64,000 bases of DNA from Psychrobacter sp. P2G3. GTDB taxonomy: Bacteria > Pseudomonadota > Gammaproteobacteria > Pseudomonadales > Moraxellaceae. The notes under the pieces are model-generated. The model made no database searches, had not been told where the DNA came from, and worked only from the letters and a program-made list of their open reading frames with translations. Within the stretch, counting starts at the first letter, position 1; every line of letters starts with the position of its first letter. Shown piece by piece: positions 38,639-47,674 of the stretch. The position numbers were made by a program, and so were the translations under genes. The stretch covers positions 372,001 through 436,000 of the forward strand of contig NZ_CP012529.1 of NCBI RefSeq assembly GCF_001593285.1. Reading direction: 5' to 3'.

Positions 38639-39913
38639 TTACACAGTTTCTTCAAGTTTGGTCACTAACATTTGATTGATTTTTAACTTATCAGTATCTA
38701 ATATTTCGAAGCGATAATTGGCATATTCGATAGTGTCAGTTTTCTTAGGGATTTTACGTAGCATGTACATCATAAAGCCGCTAATGGTTTCATAGTTTTG
38801 GTTACGAGGTAGGTTAACAATGTCTAAAGCACGAATCACGTCTTCAATTGGTGTCATACCATCGATTAACCAAGAGTTATCAGTTCGTTGGACAATAGGC
38901 TGATCTTCCAGAGTGACAAGCTCGCCCATGACGATACTCATGACATCCTTGAGAGTGATGACACCAACCACCATGGCATATTCATTGACGATAACAGCAA
39001 AGTCAGCACCAGTAGATTTAAACATCTCTAATACTTCAAACAAAGACAACGTATCAGGAACGAAGAGCGCCGGTTTCAGTAACGCTTTGTCTGTTAAGCT
39101 GACCTCTTGCTGATTAAGTACTAAAGCTAAAAAACTACGTGACTCTACATAACCAACAATATGTTCTAAATCATCATCGCTGCAAACCAAAAACTTATTA
39201 TGCGGTTGCTCAATCATGACCTCGACTACTTTTTCAGTGCTTGTGTTGGTATCAAAATAAACGATATGTTCGCGTGGATTCATAACTGAGGTTACGGTAC
39301 GCTCTTGCATCTCAAAGATATTTTCTATCAGGTGATGCTCTTGCTTCTTAAGGACACCAGCTTCGGCTCCAGCATCCATCATTGCATAGATATCTTCTGG
39401 CGTCATATCGTCTTGACGTGTGGTTGATATGCCCAGCATCTCAAAAATGATATTTGCTGCGCCATCAAATATCCAGATAACTGGTTTGAATATAAAAATT
39501 AAAAGCATCATTGGTCGTACGAGCCGTACAGCTATAATCTCAGTGTTAGACATCGCTAAGCGTCTAGGCATCAAATCAGCGAGCAGAGAGAACAAACTCG
39601 TGATTAATACGAACGATATAATGGAAGCCGCTGCTTCATTATTGAACAGAAGCTGTAGATAAGGACTAATTGCTGACTCACCCACCGCACCAGCTGAAAT
39701 AGCAACTGCGTTTAGAACGACTTGCACCACAGTGATAAAGCTACCAGGGTTTTCCTGCATATGAAGAACATCAAGTGCACGGACTTCTCCTTCTTTTGCC
39801 ATGATTTGCAGTTTAATTTTGCGGCCAGCTGCGATTGCAATTTCGGCAGCAGAAACAAAGGCGCTCAAAGCAAGCAATAAAAGAAGAAAAATACTAGCGG
39901 TTAGCAGACTCAT
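38639..39913 (-). CDS. ytfL: CNNM/CorC-family transporter YtfL (PaeA)
   Basis: 424 aa from ATG at 39913, aligned to the E. coli YtfL start; the frame runs on to an ATG at 39961. The N-terminal DUF21 membrane domain (LSAFVSAAEIAIAAGRKIKL, MQENPGSFITVVQVVLNAVAI) is followed by a CBS pair (SVMNPREHIVYFDTN, LVCSDDDLEHIVGYV, FAVIVNEYAMVVGVITLKDV) and a C-terminal CorC_HlyC domain (SWLIDGMTPIEDV, NYETISGFMMYMLRKIPK). The match to E. coli YtfL is dense along its length. YtfL/PaeA exports cadaverine and putrescine in enterics; conservation of that role is inferred. The old label hemolysin is misleading. Confidence 0.92.
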   Translation of the reverse strand: MSLLTASIFLLLLLALSAFVSAAEIAIAAGRKIKLQIMAKEGEVRALDVLHMQENPGSFITVVQVVLNAVAISAGAVGESAISPYLQLLFNNEAAASIISFVLITSLFSLLADLMPRRLAMSNTEIIAVRLVRPMMLLIFIFKPVIWIFDGAANIIFEMLGISTTRQDDMTPEDIYAMMDAGAEAGVLKKQEHHLIENIFEMQERTVTSVMNPREHIVYFDTNTSTEKVVEVMIEQPHNKFLVCSDDDLEHIVGYVESRSFLALVLNQQEVSLTDKALLKPALFVPDTLSLFEVLEMFKSTGADFAVIVNEYAMVVGVITLKDVMSIVMGELVTLEDQPIVQRTDNSWLIDGMTPIEDVIRALDIVNLPRNQNYETISGFMMYMLRKIPKKTDTIEYANYRFEILDTDKLKINQMLVTKLEETV

Positions 39914-40148
39914 GAAGTACTCAAAGGAAGGAAGGTTTGAAAATAAATGAAGGTATAGCATAATAAGTAATACTAAGCACAGTCATAGTTTATACATTGA
40001 TAGATGCTATGCCAGATAGCCTTACTCAAATAAAGTCTTTAAAAAAAATACTTAAACTTAGTGTACTGCTACTAAAAAAGCTGAGCAAGTGCCCAGCTAA
40101 TAATAAAAAGTGATGTCAATAATATAGTTTTACTAAAGCTTTAAGTAC

Positions 40149-41840
40149 TTAGCCATTGACTGACCATTTATTAACCAATGGATAGCGACGCTCACGTCCA
40201 AAAGCTCTCTGGCTAATTTTAGTACCAATCGGTGCCTGACGACGTTTATGTTCGCTATTGTCTACCATCTTAATCACTTTGGCGACCATATCGGCATCAA
40301 AACCCTTATCGACAATCGCTTGATAACCCATATCTTCATCGACATACAAGGTTAAAATGCCATCTAATACGTCATAATCAGGTAAGCTATCTTGATCTTT
40401 TTGATCAGGACGCAGCTCAGCTGACGGCGGGCGAGTAATGACGCGCTCAGGAATCACTGGCGTATCTTCTAAGCGGTTACGGTAGCTTGCTAAGTTATAA
40501 ACTTGCGATTTGTAAACGTCTTTTAGGACATCAAAGCCGCCAGCCATATCGCCATACAACGTCGAGTAGCCCACTGCCATCTCAGACTTGTTGCCCGTCG
40601 TGATGACTAAATGTCCAAACTTATTAGACAATGCCATTAAGATGACACCGCGCGCACGTGCTTGAATGTTTTCTTCAGTAGTATCAGCAGGTGACTTGTT
40701 AAATAGCGGCGCTAGCGTATGACGAATACCTTCAACTGCATCAAAAATAGGGCAAACCGTATAAGAGACATTTAAGCGGCGAGCTTGTGCTTGGGCGTCC
40801 TCTAAACTAATCTTTGAGGTAAACTCGTAAGGCATCATAACGGCATAGACCTTGTCCGCACCTAGTGCATCCACTGCAATACATAAGGTTAAGGCTGAAT
40901 CAATACCGCCTGACAGACCAACGAGAACTCCGGTAAATCCTGAGTGATTAACGTAATCACGTAATCCAACGACTAAAGCTTGATACATCTCCGACTCACG
41001 GCTAAGTGTCAGCGGTGCTTTGGATTGAGTGTCAAACTTGCAAGTGTCAACGTTCAAGGTAGCAAGCATTAACTGATCCATAAAGCGCGATGCTTCGTGA
41101 GCGATAGAGCCATCGGCTTGCGTAACGATAGAACCACCATCGAATACTAAATCGTCTTGACCGCCAACGGCATTAACATAAACAATCGGCATTTTATGCT
41201 CGCGGCTACGCTTAGTCAGCATGGCTTTACGTACATTTTGCTTATCCACTTCGAACGGTGAGGCATTTAGACTAACAATAAGATCTACGCCTTGCTGCTT
41301 AAGATCAGCAATGGGGGTTTTTTCCCATAAATCTTCGCAGATAAGTAACCCGATAGTGATGCCTTTATAATCAAATAAAACTTGATTACGCCCTTTATCA
41401 AAATAACGGCGCTCATCAAACACACCATAGTTTGGCAAAAACTGCTTATGATAAAAGCCTTTTTGATGGCCATTATGTAAGATAGCTGCTGAGTTAAAGG
41501 TGCCATGGTGATCAACATGTGGATAGCCAACAATCATTACAATATCTTGGATATCACTCAAAGTCGATAAGGCGCTTTTAATACGTCCAGATAGGCTTGG
41601 GCGCAATAGCAAATCCTGAGGGGGATAGCCTAATAAGGCTAGTTCTGGAAAGATAATAACGTCAGCGCCTTGGTCACGCGCTTGAATAGCAAGTTGACGC
41701 ATTTTGTCAGCATTGGCAGTAATATCACCTACTAAGAAATGTGATTGAGCTAAAGCAAAGGTGACAGCGTTGGGCGGTATATTGGTCGTATTAGCAGAAT
41801 TTTCTGCCGTAAGGTTAGAGTTATCAGTGTCTTTTGACAT
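40149..41840 (-). CDS. nadE: Glutamine-dependent NAD+ synthetase
   Basis: 563 aa from ATG at 41840 with AGGA nine bases upstream; the frame extends to 41945 without homologous residues. The N-terminal glutaminase (nitrilase fold) shows its triad: Glu in FPELALLGYPPQDLL, Lys in YHKQFLPNYGVFDE and Cys in LLICEDLWE. The C-terminal synthetase has the PP-loop VGLSGGIDSALT and GTGNKSE-like ITTGNKSEMAVGYSTLYGD. It amidates nicotinic acid adenine dinucleotide to NAD+ using glutamine. It stands alone, about 235 bases upstream of ytfL on the same strand. Confidence 0.96.
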   Translation of the reverse strand: MSKDTDNSNLTAENSANTTNIPPNAVTFALAQSHFLVGDITANADKMRQLAIQARDQGADVIIFPELALLGYPPQDLLLRPSLSGRIKSALSTLSDIQDIVMIVGYPHVDHHGTFNSAAILHNGHQKGFYHKQFLPNYGVFDERRYFDKGRNQVLFDYKGITIGLLICEDLWEKTPIADLKQQGVDLIVSLNASPFEVDKQNVRKAMLTKRSREHKMPIVYVNAVGGQDDLVFDGGSIVTQADGSIAHEASRFMDQLMLATLNVDTCKFDTQSKAPLTLSRESEMYQALVVGLRDYVNHSGFTGVLVGLSGGIDSALTLCIAVDALGADKVYAVMMPYEFTSKISLEDAQAQARRLNVSYTVCPIFDAVEGIRHTLAPLFNKSPADTTEENIQARARGVILMALSNKFGHLVITTGNKSEMAVGYSTLYGDMAGGFDVLKDVYKSQVYNLASYRNRLEDTPVIPERVITRPPSAELRPDQKDQDSLPDYDVLDGILTLYVDEDMGYQAIVDKGFDADMVAKVIKMVDNSEHKRRQAPIGTKISQRAFGRERRYPLVNKWSVNG

Positions 41841-42585
41841 TGTTGTTGTTCCTGTAGATATATCAATGAAAATTTGGAGGACTATTATTAGCCCAAAACA
41901 AGATATCTGTAGAATTGTGCTAGCAGTTATGCCCTGCCTAAGCACTTTGCCTTAAATGTTAGGCTGTATTCTAAGAGTTTTCCGTAGAATGGTGGTAATT
42001 AATCAATACTAATAGCATGTTTATAACCTACAATGCTGGCATTTGCTCAGGATATTGTACGAAAAATTTGCATAGTATTATAAAAAATAAAGTAATAGCT
42101 TTAGTATAACATCAATTTTATAGCCTACGAGAACGTAGCAGTGATTTACCTTTACAGATGACTCATCGGTTGTTTCAGCCTAGAGTATTTAACAGTAATC
42201 TTTATAAACCATCTAAACGTTCGTTTTTAATTGATAAAAACGAAATTGTAAGTAAAAATTACAACACATCATTGTTTATTTGCAGGACGCTATTGCATAA
42301 TAGGTGCTCATAATTAAGTTTTTTTACTAAATTAGCACAGTTGAGTGGATAATTTTAATTAGCAAATTATTTGTTATCGTATGTGAGTTATTACGCCGTT
42401 AATAAGATATAGTTGATGGTATTAATCACAAAAATCGATGTTTGAGTACCTTTAAATTTATTGAACAACGTCCTCGTATATGGATATAGTTTATAGACGT
42501 CATCTATAGGCTGTTGCCTACACATTTATAAATTTTGCAGTAAAAGCGTGCTAAGTTTTTGCTGTCAGTTCTTGGTTCAAAAGCT
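41841..42585. other. nadE/AI-2E transporter divergent spacer
   Basis: 745 AT-rich bases without a gene. A perfect 10-bp inverted repeat TTCGTTTTTA (42220-42229, 42235-42244) is the only clear structure. Confidence 0.5.
42220..42244. repeat. 10-bp perfect inverted repeat in nadE/permease spacer
   Basis: TTCGTTTTTA, loop ATTGA, TAAAAACGAA, about 340 bases upstream of the permease gene. It could be an operator or a weak hairpin; no gene end is nearby. Confidence 0.5.
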
Positions 42586-43740
42586 ATGATTGAAAACTGG
42601 ACAAAAGAAGTTGTAATTCAACGCCTGCTCGCTATTACACTATTAGTAATGCTATTTATTTTGTGCTTTCAAGTGGTGCAGTTTTTTATTGTACCTGCAT
42701 TATGGGCAGCGATTTTGGCCTACGTTACGTTTCCAATTTATAAGTTTTTTCATGAGAAAGTCAGGTTAAGTCCAGATTTCAGTGCTGCTATCATGACGAT
42801 AAGTATCTCTTTGATTATTGGGGTGCCATTAGTAATAGGGGTGTTTATTTTGCAACAAGAGGCGCTTAGTCTCTACAGTAACTTAATTTACCGTGTCAAA
42901 GTTGGCTACCTCGATGTACCAGATTATTTCAAAGAGCTACCGGTAATCGGTCAGCAGGTCAAAGATATATTATGGCAAATTAATAAAAACCCTGAAGGTA
43001 CGCTTGAAGCATTCCGCGCGTGGATTCAGTCGCATTTGTACTATGGTAAGGTAGCACTGGACGTGGTGCTCAGCACTTTAGCTAAACTTGGCATGGCGCT
43101 AATGACCTTGTTTTTCTTTTATCGTGATGGTACCAGCCTAGTTCGTCAGATTCGTCAGGCTCTGCGCAATATCATTGGCAATCGAATTGATGGTTATATT
43201 GACTCGGTTGGTACGACCACCCGCGCGGTAGTTTACGGTATCGGTCTAACAGCATTGGCACAAGCACTGCTTGCGGGCATTGGTTATTATTTTTCAGGAT
43301 CACCAAGTCCTATTCTATTGACGATTGTGACCTTCATGGTAGCGCTAATACCTTTTGGTACGCCATTTGCGTGGGGTGCGGTAGCGCTTTGGCTGCTGAG
43401 TCAAGGTCATACAACAGAAGGTATCGGTTTAGCATTGTGGGGAATCTTAGTCATTAGCTGGGTGGACAATTTGATTCGTCCTATCGTTATTAGTGGCGCG
43501 ACTAAAATTCCTTTTATTATTATTTTCATTGGTGTATTAGGTGGTCTTACGGCTTTTGGTTTTGTAGGTTTGTTTATCGGACCAGTAGTGCTAGCTATCG
43601 GGCTTGCTGTATGGCGTGAATGGATATCTCAGCATAGAGACGAAATTTTTGCGCCAAAAGAGGTGGTACTGACAGACAATCAGATGCTGTTAGACTTTGA
43701 TGATCAAGTGAAGAATAAGAGAGTAAATAAAAATAGTTAA
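42586..43740 (+). CDS. AI-2E family (PerM/YdiK-like) permease
   Basis: 384 aa from ATG at 42586; a TTG at 42559 is in frame but less likely. About eight membrane segments: two at the start (residues ~15-60), a central soluble region, a helix at ~165-195 (LAKLGMALMTLFFFYRDG), and the C-terminal bundle with ATTRAVVYGIGLTALAQALLAGIGYY, LIPFGTPFAWGAVALWLL, DNLIRPIVISGATKIPF and LFIGPVVLAI. The PxxGP- and DNxxRP-type signatures define the AI-2E transporter family, whose members include TqsA and sodium/proton antiporters. The substrate is unknown. pdxB lies 168 bases downstream, probably separately controlled. Confidence 0.92.
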   Translation: MIENWTKEVVIQRLLAITLLVMLFILCFQVVQFFIVPALWAAILAYVTFPIYKFFHEKVRLSPDFSAAIMTISISLIIGVPLVIGVFILQQEALSLYSNLIYRVKVGYLDVPDYFKELPVIGQQVKDILWQINKNPEGTLEAFRAWIQSHLYYGKVALDVVLSTLAKLGMALMTLFFFYRDGTSLVRQIRQALRNIIGNRIDGYIDSVGTTTRAVVYGIGLTALAQALLAGIGYYFSGSPSPILLTIVTFMVALIPFGTPFAWGAVALWLLSQGHTTEGIGLALWGILVISWVDNLIRPIVISGATKIPFIIIFIGVLGGLTAFGFVGLFIGPVVLAIGLAVWREWISQHRDEIFAPKEVVLTDNQMLLDFDDQVKNKRVNKNS

Positions 43741-43908
43741 ATCTCTACCTAGCAGTATTGCAAGCTATTTACTATTTTTCCCTATTGCGTATGCTAAGGT
43801 GGGTGTTGTAATTAGGCCTTGTTGGCAGCTCGGCAGTAAATATCACTACCTATCTATCAAAAGCATATATTAATATTATCTATCCACAATCAAAAGAGGC
43901 GCTCATCT

Positions 43909-45102
43909 ATGCCTAATGTTATAAGCTCTGGCTCTGTTACACCTACCACTCTCTCATCTGACGAGTTAGCTCATAAACCATCTAAAGCTGCCAACAAGCT
44001 CACTATCATTGCTGATAGCAACATCGCTGGTCTTGAAGATTTTTTTAATGAGCAAACGCTAGGTCAAGATATTTATCAGACGGTCAATATTATCAAAGTT
44101 GCTGGACGAGATATCAACGCCCAGTTAGTTGACGAGCTGCAACCAGATGTTTTATTAATCCGTTCTGTGACAACAGTAGCCAAGCAGTTATTAGCAAATA
44201 ATCACAGTGTTAAGTTTATCGGCTCAGCAACGATTGGCACCGATCATGTAGACCAAGGCTACTTAGCAGAGCGCAATATAACCTTTGCTAATGCGGCTGG
44301 TTGTAGCAAGCATTCGGTCGCGCAATATGTATTGACGGCTATCTTAACCTTACGTCCAGAGTATTGGCAGCAGACATTGACGCCACCAACATTGGGTATT
44401 ATTGGGCTTGGCAATATTGGTAGCGTACTTGCGCAATACGCTACTGATCTTGGCTGGCAAGTAATGGGTTATGATCCGCTACTACCTGCATCGAATATTA
44501 ATAATGCTAGCTTTGAGCAGGTCATTAGCCAAAGTGACGTTATCAGCTTACATGTACCGCTGACGGACAAAAAAGACAATAATAACTCTACTGGTAGCGA
44601 TTATCCAACGCGGCACTTAATTAATAAAACTGCGCTAGATGCTATGCCGTCAGAAACTTTGCTGATTAATAGTGCACGCGGTCCAGTTATCGATGCAGCA
44701 GCATTACAAGCTGACATTGAGGAAAATAAGCGCCAAGTAGTGCTCGATGTATTTGAGCACGAACCACAAGTATCGGAGCAGTTATTATCAAAGTTGGCTA
44801 TCGCCACACCGCATATCGCTGGTTATACCTTAGAAGGTAAGCTGCGCGGTACGCAAATGGTCTATGATGCATTATGTGAAGAATTTTCGGTCACACCTAC
44901 ACAATCTATGCAGCAGCTATTACCAGTCAATATGTATTTATGGTCTGAGCTTAAAACCTATCCAGATAGGCTGATAAAGTTTTATGACATTATGCGAGAT
45001 GATAGAGATCTGCGCAAAAAAGTAACTGATGGGCAAGTAAGTGGCGCTGATTTTGATCAGCTGCGTCGTGATTATCATCTGCGCCGTGAGTGGCAGTTTT
45101 AA
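43909..45102 (+). CDS. pdxB: Erythronate-4-phosphate dehydrogenase PdxB
   Basis: 397 aa. D-2-hydroxyacid dehydrogenase fold: VLLIRSVTTV, FIGSATIGTDHVD, NAAGCSKHSVAQYVLTAIL, NAD-binding GIIGLGNIGSVL, DVISLHVPLT, LINSARGPVIDAAAL, LDVFEHEP and catalytic His in TPHIAGYTLEGKLRGT. It acts in the DXP-dependent pyridoxal phosphate pathway, next to 4-phosphoerythronate production. A ~30-residue N-terminal Ser/Thr/Ala/Lys-rich extension precedes the fold, and a C-terminal PdxB dimerisation tail is present. AGAGG lies before ATG. epmA starts 68 bases downstream. Confidence 0.95.
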   Translation: MPNVISSGSVTPTTLSSDELAHKPSKAANKLTIIADSNIAGLEDFFNEQTLGQDIYQTVNIIKVAGRDINAQLVDELQPDVLLIRSVTTVAKQLLANNHSVKFIGSATIGTDHVDQGYLAERNITFANAAGCSKHSVAQYVLTAILTLRPEYWQQTLTPPTLGIIGLGNIGSVLAQYATDLGWQVMGYDPLLPASNINNASFEQVISQSDVISLHVPLTDKKDNNNSTGSDYPTRHLINKTALDAMPSETLLINSARGPVIDAAALQADIEENKRQVVLDVFEHEPQVSEQLLSKLAIATPHIAGYTLEGKLRGTQMVYDALCEEFSVTPTQSMQQLLPVNMYLWSELKTYPDRLIKFYDIMRDDRDLRKKVTDGQVSGADFDQLRRDYHLRREWQF

Positions 45103-45170
45103 ATCTTAAAAATGCTAATTTCAAAAATACATTGTTCAAAAATATAGTCAATAAACCATGTTGGATAGTA

Positions 45171-46193
45171 ATGAATCAGTCAAGCAATACCTCTACCCAT
45201 ACTTCTAAGCCTACCTACGCCCCAACTATGACGCTTGCAATGGCACAAAAGCGCGCAAAATTGCTTAATGATATCCGCCAGTTTTTTGCAACGCGTCAAG
45301 TGCTCGAGGTGCAGACGCCACTGTTATCGCAAGCAGGCAATACCGATACCTTTTTGCAGTCAGTGGCTGCGCAAGTAACTTATCAAGATAGGCCACGTAC
45401 TTATTATCTACATACTTCGCCTGAGTTTGCAATGAAGCGTCTTCTGGCCAGCTGGCAGGTTCCTATTTATCAGATTTGCTCTGTATTTCGCGATAATGAG
45501 ATAGGGACACGGCATAATACTGAATTTACCATGCTTGAATGGTATCAACCGTATTACAGCCTGACAGATTTGGCTGACGAACTGGGTCAATTGTTAGAGA
45601 TGTTATATGGCTATCCGGTGGTCATGAATCACTATCGTTATGTTGACGCATTTATGGACTTTGTAGGTATTCATCCGCTGACGGCTAGTATAGAAGCACT
45701 GAGAGCGGTAGCAGAAGACAAAGGTTTGACAGGTTTTGATTTCAGTACTGATATAGATAACAAAGAGGACAGTCGGCAAGGGTGGTTGGATTTACTATTC
45801 AGTCATGCTGTTGAGCCAAATCTAGGGCACGAGTTACCGACGTTAATTATCGACTATCCGCCTGCAACGGCGGCACTCGCAAAAACCGACCTAGACAAGG
45901 ATGGCAACCTAGTCGCTAAACGATTTGAGCTATATATCAATGGGATTGAGATTGCCAATGCCTATGATGAACTGGCAGACGGTACAGCATTAAAGCAGCG
46001 TTTTGAACAAGACAATCTATTGCGTCAACGTCATGGCTTACCGCCAATGCCTATAGATGAGCATCTGCTTACTGCTTGTGATGATTTGCCAGCTTGTAGC
46101 GGTATTGCGTTAGGTCTAGATAGACTGCTAATGGTAATAACAGGAGCAACTTGCTTAGAAGAAGTTATTACTTTTCCAAGCGACTTAGCCTAG
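45171..46193 (+). CDS. epmA: Elongation factor P--(R)-beta-lysine ligase EpmA
   Basis: 340 aa from ATG at 45171 (GGATAG upstream); the open frame reaches back into pdxB from 45090. A class II tRNA-synthetase-like catalytic core without anticodon domain: RQFFATRQVLEVQTPLLS, HTSPEFAMKRLLAS, CSVFRDNEIGTRHNTEFTML (motif 2), VAKRFELYINGIEIANAYDEL and SGIALGLDRLLMV (motif 3). It attaches (R)-beta-lysine to a lysine of EF-P and so helps ribosomes through polyproline. A ~15-residue Ser/Thr/Pro start is extra. EpmB and EF-P are not in this window. Confidence 0.94.
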   Translation: MNQSSNTSTHTSKPTYAPTMTLAMAQKRAKLLNDIRQFFATRQVLEVQTPLLSQAGNTDTFLQSVAAQVTYQDRPRTYYLHTSPEFAMKRLLASWQVPIYQICSVFRDNEIGTRHNTEFTMLEWYQPYYSLTDLADELGQLLEMLYGYPVVMNHYRYVDAFMDFVGIHPLTASIEALRAVAEDKGLTGFDFSTDIDNKEDSRQGWLDLLFSHAVEPNLGHELPTLIIDYPPATAALAKTDLDKDGNLVAKRFELYINGIEIANAYDELADGTALKQRFEQDNLLRQRHGLPPMPIDEHLLTACDDLPACSGIALGLDRLLMVITGATCLEEVITFPSDLA

Positions 46194-46288
46194 CACTAAT
46201 TTGTCTAGCCACCAATTTGCCTTGCAACAATTCTCTCCGTTACTCTAGCTTTTAAGAATAAAATTACTTTACAAAACATTCCAAAATT

Positions 46289-46322
46289 AAAGCGAGCAAA
46301 CCTTTCGGCTTACTCGCTTTTC
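46289..46322. terminator. Terminator between epmA and SDR gene
   Basis: AAAGCGAG/CTCGCTTT outer arms with an inner stem of AT, GU and GC pairs and a GAAA loop on the minus strand; T-rich on both sides of convergent genes. Confidence 0.85.
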
Positions 46323-46354
46323 TATTGCTTTAACTATTATAGCGCTACGCTTTA

Positions 46355-46993
46355 TTATAGTTTTTCAATAGCGTCACTAATAGCGGTGTCACCATTCTGC
46401 ATACTAAAGACTTGCTTGCTTGTATTATCTGCATTTAATACTGCAACTAACGTAGCAGCAACGTCTTCAATGGTATTTTCACCAGCTTCATTACTATTTA
46501 CAGCGATTTTACCAGTACCAGCACGCTCTTTTAGAGCACCTGCCTGCACGATAGTGTAGTCAAGCGTACTATTATTGACTAACCACTGATCCGCATAATG
46601 CTTAGCAATATAGTAGTCTTTTAAATCAGTGATGGCAGGGCTATCCCATTTGCTAGTATCCAGTGAAAACACCGTACTTAACATGATATAACGCTTGATA
46701 CCTTTGTCTTGCGCCGCTTGCATGGTCTTAACCGCACCATGCAAATCAACTTCTAATACACCCTTACCGCCAGACCCTGCTACAAAATATACTGCCTCGA
46801 TATCATCAGCAATTTGGCTTTGGATAGCATCTTTCTCTGCGGTAATATCTAGATCTAATTGCGTGTAATTATCATCATTAAACAACTTTTCATCTTGACG
46901 AGTAGTACCGACCACTTGATGGTTATCAGCTAATAACTGCTCAACCAGATCACTACCAACGCGACCACTTGCACCTATGACTAAAATTTTCAT
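46355..46993 (-). CDS. SDR/NmrA-like NAD(P)-binding protein
   Basis: 212 aa. Rossmann start MKILVIGASGRVGSDLVEQL (GxxGxxG), then VVGTTRQ, QLDLDI, VYFVAGSGGKG, YIMLSTVFSLD and the Tyr-containing DYYIAKHYADQWL, followed by YTIVQAGAL. This is an atypical short-chain dehydrogenase of the YwnB/QorB-like set, which reduces quinones or acts as a redox sensor. GGAAAAAT lies before ATG. A 13-bp direct repeat ~80 bases upstream could be its operator. Substrate unknown. Confidence 0.9.
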   Translation of the reverse strand: MKILVIGASGRVGSDLVEQLLADNHQVVGTTRQDEKLFNDDNYTQLDLDITAEKDAIQSQIADDIEAVYFVAGSGGKGVLEVDLHGAVKTMQAAQDKGIKRYIMLSTVFSLDTSKWDSPAITDLKDYYIAKHYADQWLVNNSTLDYTIVQAGALKERAGTGKIAVNSNEAGENTIEDVAATLVAVLNADNTSKQVFSMQNGDTAISDAIEKL

Positions 46994-47074
46994 AATTTTT
47001 CCTATTTTTGTTCGTATTGTCGTTATGCTATAAATTTTTATAATAAAAATACTTTTTATTCAAAGACTTCGTAT

Positions 47075-47100
47075 TAAAAGTAAGTACTAAAAGTAAGTAC
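47075..47100. repeat. 13-bp direct repeat upstream of SDR gene
   Basis: Two adjacent copies of TAAAAGTAAGTAC. Each contains GTAC-type self-complementary parts, like operators of HxlR-type regulators that control similar SDR genes. Role inferred. Confidence 0.5.
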
Positions 47101-47224
47101 TAAAAACTGTATATACAGTAACAAGAATAGATAGCACACTTCGTTATGAAGCGTGCCAGTTGCATAGTGTTTAGTTATAGAGTGTATAAGGTTTGCAAGG
47201 TAAATGGGATTAAGAACTAAAAAG

Positions 47225-47674
47225 TTAACGCACTAGTTTATTTAATCCATCGGCGAAAGCTTTTTTGTCACGGTCGCCATAAGGTTTTTGTCCGCTCATT
47301 TCTTGTAGCTCTAACACGCCAGTGCCGCGCATAGTATCCATAAAGTCACGCATATTGAGCTTTTGCTTGATATTGTTTTTATCATAGACCATACCGCGCG
47401 TTGTCAAAACCATGCCACCTTTGTCCAAAATATCATTGGCTAAAGGGATATCGCTAGTAATAGCCAAATCGCCTGGTTGTATTTGTTCTACGATATAATC
47501 ATCAGCTTTATCAAACCCCGATGGCACCACTGTCATGACGAGTAGCGGTGACTTACGTAGTTTGATTGGCTGATTGGCAACGAATATCGCCACCGTTTGT
47601 GTACGCTCGGCAGTCTTTACGATCAAATCTTTAGCAATTAATGGTACCGAATCAGCATCCACCCAAATCTGCAT
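47225..47674 (-). CDS. yaiI: YaiI/YqxD family (DUF188) protein
   Basis: 149 aa. Full-length DUF188: MQIWVDADSVPLIAKDLIVK, VTVVPSGFDKADDYIVEQ-like section, GDLAITSDIPLANDILDKGG, TTRGMVYDKNNI and the C-terminal ADGLNKLVR. A PIN-like nuclease fold has been suggested for the family from its Asp pattern (DADS, DIPLA); the biochemical function is unknown. It overlaps the purK stop by one base (TAATG), so the two are translationally coupled in the order purK-yaiI. Confidence 0.93.
   Translation of the reverse strand: MQIWVDADSVPLIAKDLIVKTAERTQTVAIFVANQPIKLRKSPLLVMTVVPSGFDKADDYIVEQIQPGDLAITSDIPLANDILDKGGMVLTTRGMVYDKNNIKQKLNMRDFMDTMRGTGVLELQEMSGQKPYGDRDKKAFADGLNKLVR

Noticed and set aside
42220..42244. 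Terminator in the nadE/permease spacer
   Set aside because: The 10-bp palindrome is far from any gene end and nadE reads away from it; kept only as a repeat.
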